A stretch of DNA of 64,000 nucleotides from Rhodocyclaceae bacterium (GCA_028714035.1 JAQTNA010000018.1:1-64000); one strand, 5' to 3'; shown: positions 49,567 through 58,984, numbered from the stretch's first letter. Notes: a model not told the origin generated them from the sequence alone. Program-made: numbers and translations.

Positions 49567-49926
49567 TCAGGGCTGGCCCAGGCCGAGCGAGGCCAGGAGG
49601 CCGGCTCTGGAGATGGGTTTGATGAGCAGATCATCAAAGCCGGCGCTCATGATGCGCTGCTTCTCCTCCGGCATGGCGTGGGCCGTGTAGGCAATGACCC
49701 GCAGGCCCAGGAGAGAGGGATCCTTACGTATGCGCTCGCAGACTTCCTCGCCGGACAAGCCGGGCATGCTGATATCCAGGAGTACGCAATCCACCTTGTC
49801 TTTCGCCAGGTAGGTGAGGGCATCCTCGCCGCTGGCCGCTTCCGCGACGGTGCAACCCTCCTTGCGCAGAATGGCGGAGGGGAGCAAGCGGTTTACCGGG
49901 TTGTCATCTACGATCAATACGTGCAT
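49567..49926 (-). CDS. Single-domain response regulator
   Basis: A 119-residue receiver domain: VDDNP at residues 6-10, Asp51 in CVLLDISMPGLSG, switch residue in VIAYTAHAM and Lys in LLIKPISRAG. No output domain. It is closest in style to receivers that work with hybrid kinases. It is convergent with the hybrid kinase gene at 46105, and may be part of the same relay. Confidence 0.92.
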   Translation of the reverse strand: MHVLIVDDNPVNRLLPSAILRKEGCTVAEAASGEDALTYLAKDKVDCVLLDISMPGLSGEEVCERIRKDPSLLGLRVIAYTAHAMPEEKQRIMSAGFDDLLIKPISRAGLLASLGLGQP

Positions 49927-50122
49927 TTTGGTATCCCTGGACGATATTCAATGCGGCAAGCAGAAGTATAACCGTACGGCCCGTTCCCGTGTGCCATCCG
50001 CCCAAACGCCCAGGCGTTGTTGTCCGATAGTTGGCGTTATCGGCCGGTGTCGCGATTTCTTGAGACCTCTTCGTCGCCCGCCGTTGGAGAAAGTGGGCAA
50101 AGTGGCGCGCGGACGAATCCTC

Positions 50123-50128
50123 TATAAT
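50123..50128 (+). promoter_or_regulatory. Candidate -10 box of mfd
   Basis: A perfect TATAAT at 50123-50128, about 50 bases upstream of the mfd GTG. I find no strong -35 at 16-18 bp. Confidence 0.38.
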
Positions 50129-50177
50129 CGCCTGCTTCCCGCGCCCCGCAGGGCCTGTTTCGCCGCTCGACACTGCC

Positions 50178-53100
50178 GTGACTTTATCCTCATTCGTTCC
50201 ATTCCCCGCCTTCACGCGCCTCGGGCTTCCGGCACCGGGCAACCGCCTCGATCTGCCCGCGCTCGCCGGCTCTTCCGATGCCCTGGCTCTATCCCAACTG
50301 GCCGGCCAGGGTCGCCTATTGGCGGTAGTGACGGCCAACCCCCTGGATGCCCAGCGCCTGAAGGAAGAAATCGGCTGGATCGCGCCCCAATTGAAGGTGC
50401 ACCTGCTGCCGGACTGGGAAACCCTGCCTTACGACGGTTTTTCGCCGCACCAGGATCTGGTGTCGGAACGGCTTGCCACCCTTTACCACATCAGCCGGGG
50501 CGAGGCGGATGTGACCCTGGTGCCGGCCTCCACGGCCCTCTACCGCCTGGCACCCACGGAATACCTGGCGGCCTACACCTTCTTTCTCAAGAAGGGCGAG
50601 CGCCTGGATGTGGAGAAGCTGCGCGCCCAGATGACCCATGCCGGCTACAACCATGTGACCCAAGTCCTGAGTCCGGGCGAGTTCAGCGTGCGCGGCGGAC
50701 TGATTGACCTCTTTCCCATGGGCGCGGCGCTACCCTTCCGAGTGGATCTCTTCGATGACGAGATCGAGAGCATCCGCACCTTCGATGTGGATAGCCAGCG
50801 CACGGTGTACCCGGTGCCGGAGATTCGACTGCTCCCGGCGCGGGAGTTTCCCATGGACGAGAAGGGGAGGGCACGCTTTCGCAGCCGTTACCGGGAGAGC
50901 TTCGAGGGCGATCCCTCCCGCTCCCCGCTCTACAAGGATATCGGCAACGGCATCGCCTCGGCAGGCATCGAGTACTACCTGCCCCTGTTCTTCGAGCATA
51001 CGGCGACCTTTTTCGACTACCTGCCCGGGGGCGCCACGGTCTGCCTGCACGGCGACGTGCCGGGCGCCATCCATGAGTTCTGGCAGGACACGAAGGGCCG
51101 CTACAAGCTCCTGGGGGGCGACCGCACCCGGCCGCTCATGCCGCCCGAGGAACTGTTCCTCCAGGACGAAGCCTTCTTCCTCACGCTCAAGGCGTTTCCC
51201 CGGTTGCAGCTCTCCCGCGTCGGCACCGGCGATCCCCTGGCCCTGCCCGTGCCGTCGGTGGCGGTCGAGCGCAAGGGCGACGATCCTCTCGTCAAGCTGA
51301 AGGCATTCGTCGCGAGCTTTCCGGGGCGCATCCTGCTCCTGGCCGAATCCCCCGGTCGGCGCGAGACGATCGCCCAATACCTGGCGGAATATGGCCTGAA
51401 TCCAGCCCCTTGTCCGGATTTCGCCGCCTTCCTGGCCGCCCCGGAGCACTTCATGCTGGGCGTGGGGCCGCTCTCGGACGGTTTCGCGCTGGGCGACAAC
51501 GCTGTCGCACTCGTCACCGAGAACGAGCTTTATGCTGCCACCGCCCGCCCGCGCTCCCGCCGGTCCGAGGTACGCCAGGCCAGCGTGGAAGGCTGGCTCA
51601 GGGATCTGACGGAACTCAAGGTAAACGACCCGGTGGTGCATCTCCAGCACGGCATAGGTCGCTACCTGGGCCTGGTGCATATGGACCTGGGGGAGGGGGA
51701 GACGGAATTCATCCACCTGGAGTACGCCGGTGGCGACAAGCTCTACGTGCCCGTGTCCCAGCTCCAGCAGGTGAACCGCTACAGCGGTGCCAACCCGGAC
51801 CTGGTGGAGCTGCACCGGCTGGGCAGCGGCCAGTGGGAGAAGGCGAAGAAGAAGGCGGCCCAGCAGGTACGGGATACGGCCGCCGAGCTGCTGGCGCTCT
51901 ATGCTCAGCGCGCCGCCCGTCAGGGCCACCGTTTCAACTTCAAGCTGCACGACCTGGAAGCCTTCGCCGAGGGCTTCGGTTTCGAGGAGACGCCGGACCA
52001 GCAGGCGGCCATTGCCGCCGTGGTCTCGGACATGCAATCGGGCAAGCCCATGGACCGGCTGGTGTGTGGCGACGTGGGCTTCGGCAAGACCGAGGTGGCC
52101 CTGCGCGCGGCCTGCGTCGCCGTGCTGGACGGCAAACAGGTGGCGGTGTTGGCGCCCACCACGCTCCTCGCCGAGCAGCACTTCCAGACCTTCTCCGACC
52201 GTTTCGCCGACTGGCCGGTGCGCCTGGCCGAACTCTCCCGCTTTCGCTCCGCCAAGGAGCAGGCGCAGGCGCTGAAGGACCTGGCGGACGGAAGGCTGGA
52301 CATCGTCATCGGCACCCATCGCCTCTTGCAGAAGGACGTGGGCTTCTCCCGCCTGGGCCTGGTGGTGATAGACGAGGAACACCGCTTCGGCGTGCGCCAG
52401 AAGGAGGCCCTGAAGGCCCTGCGCGCCGAGGTGGATGTGCTCACGCTCACCGCCACGCCCATCCCCCGCACCCTGGGCATGGCGATCGAGGGGCTGCGGG
52501 ACTTTTCCGTCATCGCCACGGCGCCGCAGAAGCGCCTGGCCATCAAGACCTTCGTCTCGCCCTATTCGGCGGGTACTGTCAGGGAAGCGGTGCTGCGGGA
52601 ATTCAAGCGCGGCGGCCAGGTCTATTTCCTGCACAACGAGGTGGAGACCATAGAATCCATGCGGGAGCGGCTCGCCGAGATGCTGCCCGAGGCGCGCATC
52701 ATCGTCGGCCACGGCCAGTTGCCTGAGCGGGAACTGGAGCGGGTGATGAAGGAATTCACCCAGCAGCGGCATAACCTCCTGCTTTGCACCACCATCATCG
52801 AGACCGGCATTGACAACCCCCATGCCAACACCATCATCATCAACCGGGCGGACAAGTTCGGCGTGGCCCAGTTGCACCAGTTGCGCGGCCGGGTCGGGCG
52901 TTCCCACCACCAGGCCTATGCTTACCTGCTCACGGACCGGGATGCCAAGCCCTCGGCCCAGGCGGTGAAGCGCCTGGAGGCGATCCAGATGGGTGAGGAA
53001 CTGGGCTCCGGCTTCTTCCTCGCCATGCACGACCTGGAAATCCGCGGCACCGGCGAGGTGCTGGGGGAAAGCCAGAGCGGCGAAATCCAGGAGATCGGCT

Positions 53101-53615
53101 TCTCGCTCTACTCAGAGATGCTGAAGACGGCAGTGCGGGCCTTGCAGCGGGGCGAGGAGCCGGACCTGACCCAGCCCCTGGGCATCACCTCGGAAATCAA
53201 CCTGCGGGTGCCGGCGCTGTTGCCCAGCGACTATTGCAGCGACGTGCACGAGCGTCTCACCCTCTACAAGCGCTTGGCCAACTGCGACAAGGAAGACGAG
53301 CTTATCGCCCTGCGCGAGGAACTGAACGACCGCTTCGGCGACCTGCCGCCCGCCGCCCAGGCCCTGCTGGAGACCCACCGCCTGCGCCTCCTGGCCAAAC
53401 CCCTGGGTATCGCAAAAATTGACGCCACGGAAGTCCAGATCACCTTCCAGTTCGTGCCCAACCCACCCATCGAGCCCATGAAGATCATCGGCCTGATCCA
53501 GAAGAACCGGAACTACAAGCTCGCCGGCCAGGACAAGCTCCAGTTGAAGCGCCCCATGGAAACCCTGGCCCAACGCGTGGCTGCGGTCAAGGAAGTGATG
53601 AAGGCGCTGGCATAG
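50178..53615 (+). CDS. mfd: Transcription-repair coupling factor
   Basis: A 1145-residue SF2 translocase. The N-terminal UvrB-like module (about 20-330) is followed by an RNA polymerase-interacting domain (VVHLQHGIGRYLGL, near 490), helicase domain 1 with Walker A GDVGFGKTEVA (about 630) and DEEH box VVIDEEHRFG (about 731), helicase domain 2 (TRG-like HQLRGRVGRSHHQAYAYL), and a C-terminal D7 region. It removes RNA polymerase stalled at lesions and recruits UvrA. The GTG at 50178 begins TLSSFVPFPAFTRLG. Confidence 0.96.
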   Translation: MTLSSFVPFPAFTRLGLPAPGNRLDLPALAGSSDALALSQLAGQGRLLAVVTANPLDAQRLKEEIGWIAPQLKVHLLPDWETLPYDGFSPHQDLVSERLATLYHISRGEADVTLVPASTALYRLAPTEYLAAYTFFLKKGERLDVEKLRAQMTHAGYNHVTQVLSPGEFSVRGGLIDLFPMGAALPFRVDLFDDEIESIRTFDVDSQRTVYPVPEIRLLPAREFPMDEKGRARFRSRYRESFEGDPSRSPLYKDIGNGIASAGIEYYLPLFFEHTATFFDYLPGGATVCLHGDVPGAIHEFWQDTKGRYKLLGGDRTRPLMPPEELFLQDEAFFLTLKAFPRLQLSRVGTGDPLALPVPSVAVERKGDDPLVKLKAFVASFPGRILLLAESPGRRETIAQYLAEYGLNPAPCPDFAAFLAAPEHFMLGVGPLSDGFALGDNAVALVTENELYAATARPRSRRSEVRQASVEGWLRDLTELKVNDPVVHLQHGIGRYLGLVHMDLGEGETEFIHLEYAGGDKLYVPVSQLQQVNRYSGANPDLVELHRLGSGQWEKAKKKAAQQVRDTAAELLALYAQRAARQGHRFNFKLHDLEAFAEGFGFEETPDQQAAIAAVVSDMQSGKPMDRLVCGDVGFGKTEVALRAACVAVLDGKQVAVLAPTTLLAEQHFQTFSDRFADWPVRLAELSRFRSAKEQAQALKDLADGRLDIVIGTHRLLQKDVGFSRLGLVVIDEEHRFGVRQKEALKALRAEVDVLTLTATPIPRTLGMAIEGLRDFSVIATAPQKRLAIKTFVSPYSAGTVREAVLREFKRGGQVYFLHNEVETIESMRERLAEMLPEARIIVGHGQLPERELERVMKEFTQQRHNLLLCTTIIETGIDNPHANTIIINRADKFGVAQLHQLRGRVGRSHHQAYAYLLTDRDAKPSAQAVKRLEAIQMGEELGSGFFLAMHDLEIRGTGEVLGESQSGEIQEIGFSLYSEMLKTAVRALQRGEEPDLTQPLGITSEINLRVPALLPSDYCSDVHERLTLYKRLANCDKEDELIALREELNDRFGDLPPAAQALLETHRLRLLAKPLGIAKIDATEVQITFQFVPNPPIEPMKIIGLIQKNRNYKLAGQDKLQLKRPMETLAQRVAAVKEVMKALA

Positions 53616-53641
53616 GATCGGACCAAGACGCGGGATAGCTG

Positions 53642-54877
53642 TCAGAACCCGTAATTCAACAAGCCCCTCAGGTCTTCCTGTAGCCGGCGTTGCTGGGAGG
53701 CATTGCTGGCATATCGGGAGTCGGCGAAAGTGACGACCTGCAATTCCCGCAGCAATGTCAGCAGGGATTGGTCATGCAGATATCGAAAAGCCGGGTTTTC
53801 CGCCATCTGGGGCGAATACGGCTGGCCGCTATTCAGCCGGTTGATGAATTCCGGCCACATTCCGGGATAAAGGGCGATGTTTTCCCGAAATCCAGGGAAG
53901 GCAACCACCAGAGTGAGTAGCTTCGCCTCCCGAACCGGGTCCGGCGTCTGACGGGGACACTCCTGCCAATAGGCCAGGCACTGCTGCCGCAGCTTGCCGT
54001 ACAGGCGCAGGTTTCCCAGCGTCGCATAATTCAGGGCTTCGGCGATGGTCTTCGCCTGGTCAAAGTAGCGGTGCCCTGCCTTCATGTCCGCCTGCCAGAG
54101 CAGCACCGCCTCCTCCTTCGGGTTGCTGATGGGGGGGACATTGATGCGAGTGTGGAAGATCTTCTCCAGGTAGGCACTCGAGTCGAAACTGGGCAGATCG
54201 CGGTATTCCCGGAACAGAAACTCTTCCAGCATGGGCATGTTCACGGCCCAGACGCTCGTGAGCGGCCAGTCCGTCTCGTGTTCCGTCGGCATGAAGAAGT
54301 GATAGAGGCTATCCAGCAGCCGCACCGCGTCCTCGGGGCGGCAGCGGTCCAGGTCGTCTACCACCAGCAGCAGACGTTGGCCCTTCTTGGGCAACTTCGC
54401 GAGCAATTTTTTCACCCGTTTGCGGGTGTCGTCGTAGGCCATCTGGCCAGTGGAAGTTGCTTCATCCACGGCACCTGCCAGGATGTCCACCAGTTCGGGC
54501 AGGGCGTTGCCGATCAGCGGCACGTTCTTGGCTGCCGCCTTGGTAATGTTGATGCCCCACTGGATGAGCTTTTTCTTGGTTCCCGGCAATTCCCTGGTTT
54601 TCCAGTCGTCCTCGCTCAAGCGGAGGAACTCGTCCGACAGCGTCTGCAGGAAGGCGAGGCCGGGGTCGGCGGTGTGCTGGGCGGCTCTCCAGGGCGAATG
54701 CGAGATGACGTGAAAGTCATCTGCGATGTTGGCATTGCTTTTCATTGCCTCGAGCAGGGTGGTCTTGCCGCTTCCCCAGGGACCCGCCAGCAGGATGTTT
54801 CGTCCTTCCCGGACCGAAATGTTATTGACCAGGCGAAGACAGATCTTTCCCCGGTCGAGAGTGTGCGCTTCAGGCAT
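53642..54877 (-). CDS. KAP-type P-loop NTPase B (small partner)
   Basis: A 411-residue NTPase. Walker A GPWGSGKTT at 32-40, and a Walker B LLLVVDDLDRCRPE at 169-182, the DDLDRC pattern of KAP-family NTPases, are clear. Between them is an amphipathic or weakly hydrophobic helix (about 105-140, ITKAAAKNVPLIGNALPEL) resembling the segment where other KAP proteins carry membrane helices. After Walker B is a sensor-like strand LTSVWAVNMPMLEEFL and SAYLEKIFHTRINVP, then a helical C-terminus. ATG at 54877 has GGAG nine bases upstream and overlaps the end of the large partner by eight bases. Family members include PifA, which acts in T7 exclusion; function here is unknown. Confidence 0.85.
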   Translation of the reverse strand: MPEAHTLDRGKICLRLVNNISVREGRNILLAGPWGSGKTTLLEAMKSNANIADDFHVISHSPWRAAQHTADPGLAFLQTLSDEFLRLSEDDWKTRELPGTKKKLIQWGINITKAAAKNVPLIGNALPELVDILAGAVDEATSTGQMAYDDTRKRVKKLLAKLPKKGQRLLLVVDDLDRCRPEDAVRLLDSLYHFFMPTEHETDWPLTSVWAVNMPMLEEFLFREYRDLPSFDSSAYLEKIFHTRINVPPISNPKEEAVLLWQADMKAGHRYFDQAKTIAEALNYATLGNLRLYGKLRQQCLAYWQECPRQTPDPVREAKLLTLVVAFPGFRENIALYPGMWPEFINRLNSGQPYSPQMAENPAFRYLHDQSLLTLLRELQVVTFADSRYASNASQQRRLQEDLRGLLNYGF

Positions 54878-57800
54878 TTTGGGCTCCGTTTTCAGTGTGG
54901 CCGGCATTCGATGCGGCCTGCGCCAGGTAGTGCTCGACAACCTTCCTGTCCGTCTCGGCCCAGGGTTCTGCCTCGGCCAACTCGGTCCAAACGATGATGG
55001 GTGCACCGACCGTATCGCTGAATACCCGGTTCACTGCCGCCTCGGCGACCTCGATATTGCCCAGATCCGGGCGCAGGCGTGCCAGAAGTTCCTGGTCCTC
55101 GGCATTCAATTTCCTTTCCATGGCTTCAATGCTGAATGCCTGGTCGGGGAACAGGGTGGCCCAAAGGGCTTGGGCTCGAGTGACGGTATTCCCTCTGGCC
55201 TCGTAGGCCAGTGCGATCAGGATGGCCAGCAGCAGACGGTGGGCCTGGGTCTTGCTCAGCAAACGAGCCAGGGCCAGGGCAGACTGGGACCAGATAGCCC
55301 CGGTCCTTCCTTCTTCGCCGGGTGCGGCAAGCATCCTCGGGTCGGTCAATAGCCCCCGGTTGATGCGCAATCCCAGCATCTCCTGGTGGCTCTTGTTGGT
55401 ACTTTCCCCCACGTAGTTGTTTGCTATCGAACGTCGTATCGGCCAGTTGGGCAGACGGAGGCTGTCTGCCAGGCCCCATAGCACGGCCAGGGCCTGGCCC
55501 TTGTTCCGGATGGCATCCGAGTTTCGGCTGCCCAGTATCTTGTCGAAGGCGCTGCTCAGTCGCGCGGTGCCTGCGGCGGGGGCTTCCTGCCAGAGCCGTT
55601 TCAGATTGTCCGACTGCGAGGCAATAAGTTGCATGGCAAGGTCGCGTGGCGTCTCGGCGGATGTTCGTTTCTGGGAATCGCCGAGATTGAGTATCGTGCC
55701 GTATACCGCGGCCCGGAAGGCTGGTTCCGGTTCCTTGCTCGCTTCTGCCGCCGCGATCAATTCCGCGACCTTGGACCGGACGGCCGCTTCGCCCGGATAG
55801 GCACCGGTCGCCTTGAGATTGGCGACCTTTCTCGGTTCGGCGAGTACGTCCAGCAGGAAGTCCGCGTGGGCCAGGGTGATGCGCATGACATCCGGATCCA
55901 GCTCCTCGGCGAGTCGGAACAGACGGTCACAGGGGCCTTCCATTCCGGCCTGGTCGTTGAGGACGATGGCCAGATTGGCCATGGTGGTGGCGCTGGAGCG
56001 AGACAGGAAGCGGCGGTGCCGGTCAAGGAAACCGTCCACATACCCGGAAACCACAGCCGCGGCCTTGGCTCCCTGACCCAGCTTGCGGATAAGTACATCC
56101 TGGAAGTTTGAAACCTGCTCCGCCAGGTTTTCGCCGCTCAGGGGCTGGCCCAATGTTTTGCGCGCCCATTGGGTGAATTCCGGGTCTCCCAGGAGGAAAC
56201 TGGGCGTACCTGTCTCGCCTGTCATGGCGCGGGGCTCGGTGCCCGCTTCACCGGCGCGGGCTGCGCCTTCCCGCGGCGGAACGCCCGGGGCAGAGGTACC
56301 AACATCGCCCGCGCCGCTACCTGTGTAAGCGCCGCCGTCCCCGGCCAGCAACAGTAGCAGCATGGCCCGTTCATGGCGCCGCCGCGGCCAGTGGCGCTCC
56401 AATTCATCCGGACGGATGCTGTTGGCGACGTCGCACAGGCGCTTCAGCTCACGATAGAACATGGCGAGCACCCCTTCATCCATTTCCCCGCGTATCGGAC
56501 CGGAGAGGGCTTGCCCGTATCCTCTGAAACAGAACGCCGTCCTGGACAACTGGTCATACAACCAACGGTCCCATTGCTTCATGCGCCAGAAGGGATAGAA
56601 CAACTGCTTCAGCAGGCGCTCGTGAAATCCGCCGGGCAGGGGCTGATGATTGTCGTTGGCTTCCTCCCTGGACAGGCTGAGGACCAGTCGTTCCCGCAGC
56701 AGGAACTTGAACTGGCGCAGGGTCAGGTAGCGCACGATCTCCGAATACTTCTGCTTGACCCGCATCGTCCGCTGTTCATCGTTTGCAATGCCGAAGATAT
56801 CCTGCAATGCGAGCAGCAAGGACGTGCGGTTTTCAAGGGCCTCCTTTGATTTTTCCTTGTCCTCTTTGTTCTCGATCGGCTTGTGCGCGTCGCTGTCTTT
56901 TTCCGCGGGTCTGGTGGAATCCGCATCCGATTCCTGGCCCAGGTTCCCACCGTTATCGCTCGCATACGGCAACGGGTTGGATCCGGTTTCGGAGGCAGGG
57001 CGCGCATCCTGAGTACCGTCCCGTCTCGAAACGTTTCCAGGAGCCTGGTCGGGAACTGCGCCGATGTCATCGCTTCCGGAATTCGGCGAGAGCACCGATT
57101 CCGGGATGGGAGTCGAGAAGAGATCCTGCCTCCTGACCCGCGCGGCGAGCAACTGGGCAAAGAGGTCCATCAGCCGGATGCCTGGCGTTTGGTCCGGTCG
57201 AAGCGGATCAAGGTATTCCTTCAGTCCTGAGTCGAGTAGTTCCGAAACGGCTCCGGAGTGGGGCGGGTGCAGGGAATTCAGGACCGCTGGATCGTCGGAG
57301 AAACAGGCGCTGTCCAGGGAAGGCAACTCGGCAATGGTGTGCAGATATTTTTCCAGGGCGGAACTGGAGGTCACCAGCGGTGACCCGTCCCCGCCGGTTC
57401 GACCGTAGGTCGCCATCCACTGGTCGGCGCCCTGCTGCAGGATGTCGCGATCCGAGGCGATGGCGAAATGGACGCCCCGGCTATTGCCGAAGCGCAGCAG
57501 GAGGCGGATGACGTCCGTGGCCACTCCGTCGCGGCAGCGGTCCAGGTCGTCCAGAAACACGACCAGATGCCGGCCCTGACTGCCGCGCGTATCCTCGGGT
57601 GTACCGGCATCGGCCGGCCGGTTGTTGCAATCCGCGTCCGACCAGCCGAGGCGCTTTTGGATCAGGTGCTCGATGGTGTTGGCCTGACCGTGACGGGCCG
57701 CTTCGCCCATCTGGCTCCCCGACATGCGGTTGGGCCGGGGCGCTTCTCTCTCTTGTTCCTGGTTCAGGATGGTTTTGCCGGGAGCCTCTATTTCCCACAG

Positions 57801-58217
57801 GTCTTCCACCGCCTGCCTCAGGTCTTCATCGCCATGTTCTGGGTCAAGACAGTTCACGACTGCCTGGACGACGGCGGCGACAGCCGAGCTGTTGAGGTGG
57901 CTGGTCAGAACCGGCATGTGCAGCCAGAGGGGAGTGACCGGTTCGTTCGACTCGCACAGGCGTTGCATGAGCAGGCGCAGAAAGCTGGATTTCCCGGTGC
58001 CGTAACGGCCGGCAACCAGCAGCGCCACGCTGCGCCCCCCGCCGCCTTCGATAAACCGGGCAAAACTGTCCAGGTTTCGAGGATAAGGCTTGCCCGTCCG
58101 GGGGCCGAATTCGTAGCCCCAGTAGGCGCACCAGAGCAAGGGGTCTTCACTGGGCGATTCGCCGAGGAATTTGAATATGTCTTCGCCCGACGACGGCTCG
58201 TTGGTATCTTGAACCAA
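54870..58217 (-). CDS. KAP-type P-loop NTPase A (large partner)
   Basis: A 1115-residue protein from the TTG at 58217. Walker A GRYGTGKSS at 70-78, Walker B LVVFLDDLDRCRDG at 217-230 with the KAP DDLDRC pattern, then HFAIASDRDILQQ and LEKYLHTIAELPSLD. A disordered acidic linker spans about 375-475. The remainder is a long, mainly helical C-terminal region (about 490-1115) without a family I recognise. The TTG has AGGGAGGG four bases upstream; an ATG at 58265 has no good ribosome-binding sequence. Its 3' end overlaps the small NTPase gene by eight bases, so the pair is a translationally coupled two-gene unit. A defence role is inferred, not shown. Confidence 0.82.
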   Translation of the reverse strand: MVQDTNEPSSGEDIFKFLGESPSEDPLLWCAYWGYEFGPRTGKPYPRNLDSFARFIEGGGGRSVALLVAGRYGTGKSSFLRLLMQRLCESNEPVTPLWLHMPVLTSHLNSSAVAAVVQAVVNCLDPEHGDEDLRQAVEDLWEIEAPGKTILNQEQEREAPRPNRMSGSQMGEAARHGQANTIEHLIQKRLGWSDADCNNRPADAGTPEDTRGSQGRHLVVFLDDLDRCRDGVATDVIRLLLRFGNSRGVHFAIASDRDILQQGADQWMATYGRTGGDGSPLVTSSSALEKYLHTIAELPSLDSACFSDDPAVLNSLHPPHSGAVSELLDSGLKEYLDPLRPDQTPGIRLMDLFAQLLAARVRRQDLFSTPIPESVLSPNSGSDDIGAVPDQAPGNVSRRDGTQDARPASETGSNPLPYASDNGGNLGQESDADSTRPAEKDSDAHKPIENKEDKEKSKEALENRTSLLLALQDIFGIANDEQRTMRVKQKYSEIVRYLTLRQFKFLLRERLVLSLSREEANDNHQPLPGGFHERLLKQLFYPFWRMKQWDRWLYDQLSRTAFCFRGYGQALSGPIRGEMDEGVLAMFYRELKRLCDVANSIRPDELERHWPRRRHERAMLLLLLAGDGGAYTGSGAGDVGTSAPGVPPREGAARAGEAGTEPRAMTGETGTPSFLLGDPEFTQWARKTLGQPLSGENLAEQVSNFQDVLIRKLGQGAKAAAVVSGYVDGFLDRHRRFLSRSSATTMANLAIVLNDQAGMEGPCDRLFRLAEELDPDVMRITLAHADFLLDVLAEPRKVANLKATGAYPGEAAVRSKVAELIAAAEASKEPEPAFRAAVYGTILNLGDSQKRTSAETPRDLAMQLIASQSDNLKRLWQEAPAAGTARLSSAFDKILGSRNSDAIRNKGQALAVLWGLADSLRLPNWPIRRSIANNYVGESTNKSHQEMLGLRINRGLLTDPRMLAAPGEEGRTGAIWSQSALALARLLSKTQAHRLLLAILIALAYEARGNTVTRAQALWATLFPDQAFSIEAMERKLNAEDQELLARLRPDLGNIEVAEAAVNRVFSDTVGAPIIVWTELAEAEPWAETDRKVVEHYLAQAASNAGHTENGAQNA

Positions 58218-58284
58218 ACTACCCTCCCTATATCTGTCTTGTTGCCATGCGCGGCATGCCGCCATCGGAGCGGCGATCCAGACG

Positions 58285-58312
58285 TTTATGACGAGCGGCA
58301 ATGATACACCAA
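58285..58312 (-). promoter_or_regulatory. Candidate promoter of the KAP operon
   Basis: On the minus strand, TTGGTG (plus 58307-58312) and CATAAA (plus 58285-58290) are 16 bp apart. Transcription would begin near 58278, giving a leader of about 60 bases to the TTG start but only 13 to the ATG at 58265. Confidence 0.28.
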
Positions 58313-58443
58313 GTGCTTTATGGCTCGCTTGCCCATATGTCTTGGGGAGACGGAAAGGGGGAGCCAAGAATCACGAGCCGGGCACGCCGTGATCGGGCGT
58401 CAGAAAATGCTGGCCGCCTTATGGCATAACGCCGTTTTGCCCA

Positions 58444-58746
58444 TCAGCCCTTGGCCGCTGCGTTGGCGGCCTCGGGGAAGCCCGGCGGCAGGTCCCCCTT
58501 GTGGCCTTTCCCGCCATAGGCCTCCACGCACAGGTCTCCCATCCGTATCTCGCCGCGGGAATTCCAGGTGAATTGCTGGGCAACCGTTCCATTACAATCA
58601 AAGGACTGAAGGGTCTGGCCCTGGCGGATGTTGGCGCCGGGCACGTCAAGGCAACGGCCGTTCATCCTGCTGACCACTGATGATGCCCAACAGGCGTTGA
58701 GAAAGCTTGCGCCGACGATGCCGACGACTGCCACGAATGTTTTCAT
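58444..58746 (-). CDS. Short exported ricin-B-lectin-like protein, probably truncated
   Basis: A 100-residue product. A signal peptide MKTFVAVVGIVGASFLNACW ends near WASS. The rest has NGRCLDVPGANIRQGQTLQS, CNGTVAQQFTWNS (the QxW motif of the ricin-B fold) and GDLCVEAYGGKG. This makes one or at most one and a half of the three lobes of a beta-trefoil. The C-terminus, PPGFPEAANAAAKG, does not resemble the fold. It is either a fragment or a decayed copy of a longer secreted protein. The frame is open upstream to 58830 but the ATG at 58746 gives the signal peptide. Confidence 0.62.
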   Translation of the reverse strand: MKTFVAVVGIVGASFLNACWASSVVSRMNGRCLDVPGANIRQGQTLQSFDCNGTVAQQFTWNSRGEIRMGDLCVEAYGGKGHKGDLPPGFPEAANAAAKG

Positions 58747-58911
58747 CAGAACGGTCTTTCGGGCGATGTCATATGAAGGATCGGAACAGTATCGCCAAAT
58801 GGCAAGCGGATTCAACTCGCCGGAATCCATCCGGCTGCGAGGCGAGGGGCAATGCGAATTTCATGGCTGCGGCCGATCTCTCGGCTTACGGTTTATGCGG
58901 AGGTCCTGGAT

Positions 58912-58940
58912 TTGGTGTCTGCCCGCATTCCTGTTATAGT
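58912..58940 (+). promoter_or_regulatory. Candidate sigma-70 promoter of rhlE
   Basis: TTGGTG at 58912-58917 and TATAGT at 58935-58940, exactly 17 bp apart. Transcription would begin near 58947, giving a leader of about 158 bases. Confidence 0.5.
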
Positions 58941-58941
58941 G

Positions 58942-58984
58942 GGCGCCGTCGGCGTTGTAATCAGTCCCCTGCCGGCGCCTTTTT
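58942..58984 (+). terminator. Leader hairpin followed by T-run (possible attenuator of rhlE)
   Basis: GGCGCCG (58942-58948) can pair with CGGCGCC (58973-58979), directly followed by TTTTT (58980-58984). If transcription starts near 58947, the shorter stem CGTCGGC/GCCGGCG (58947-58953 and 58971-58977) still forms. It could terminate early or be a control point for helicase expression. Confidence 0.45.
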
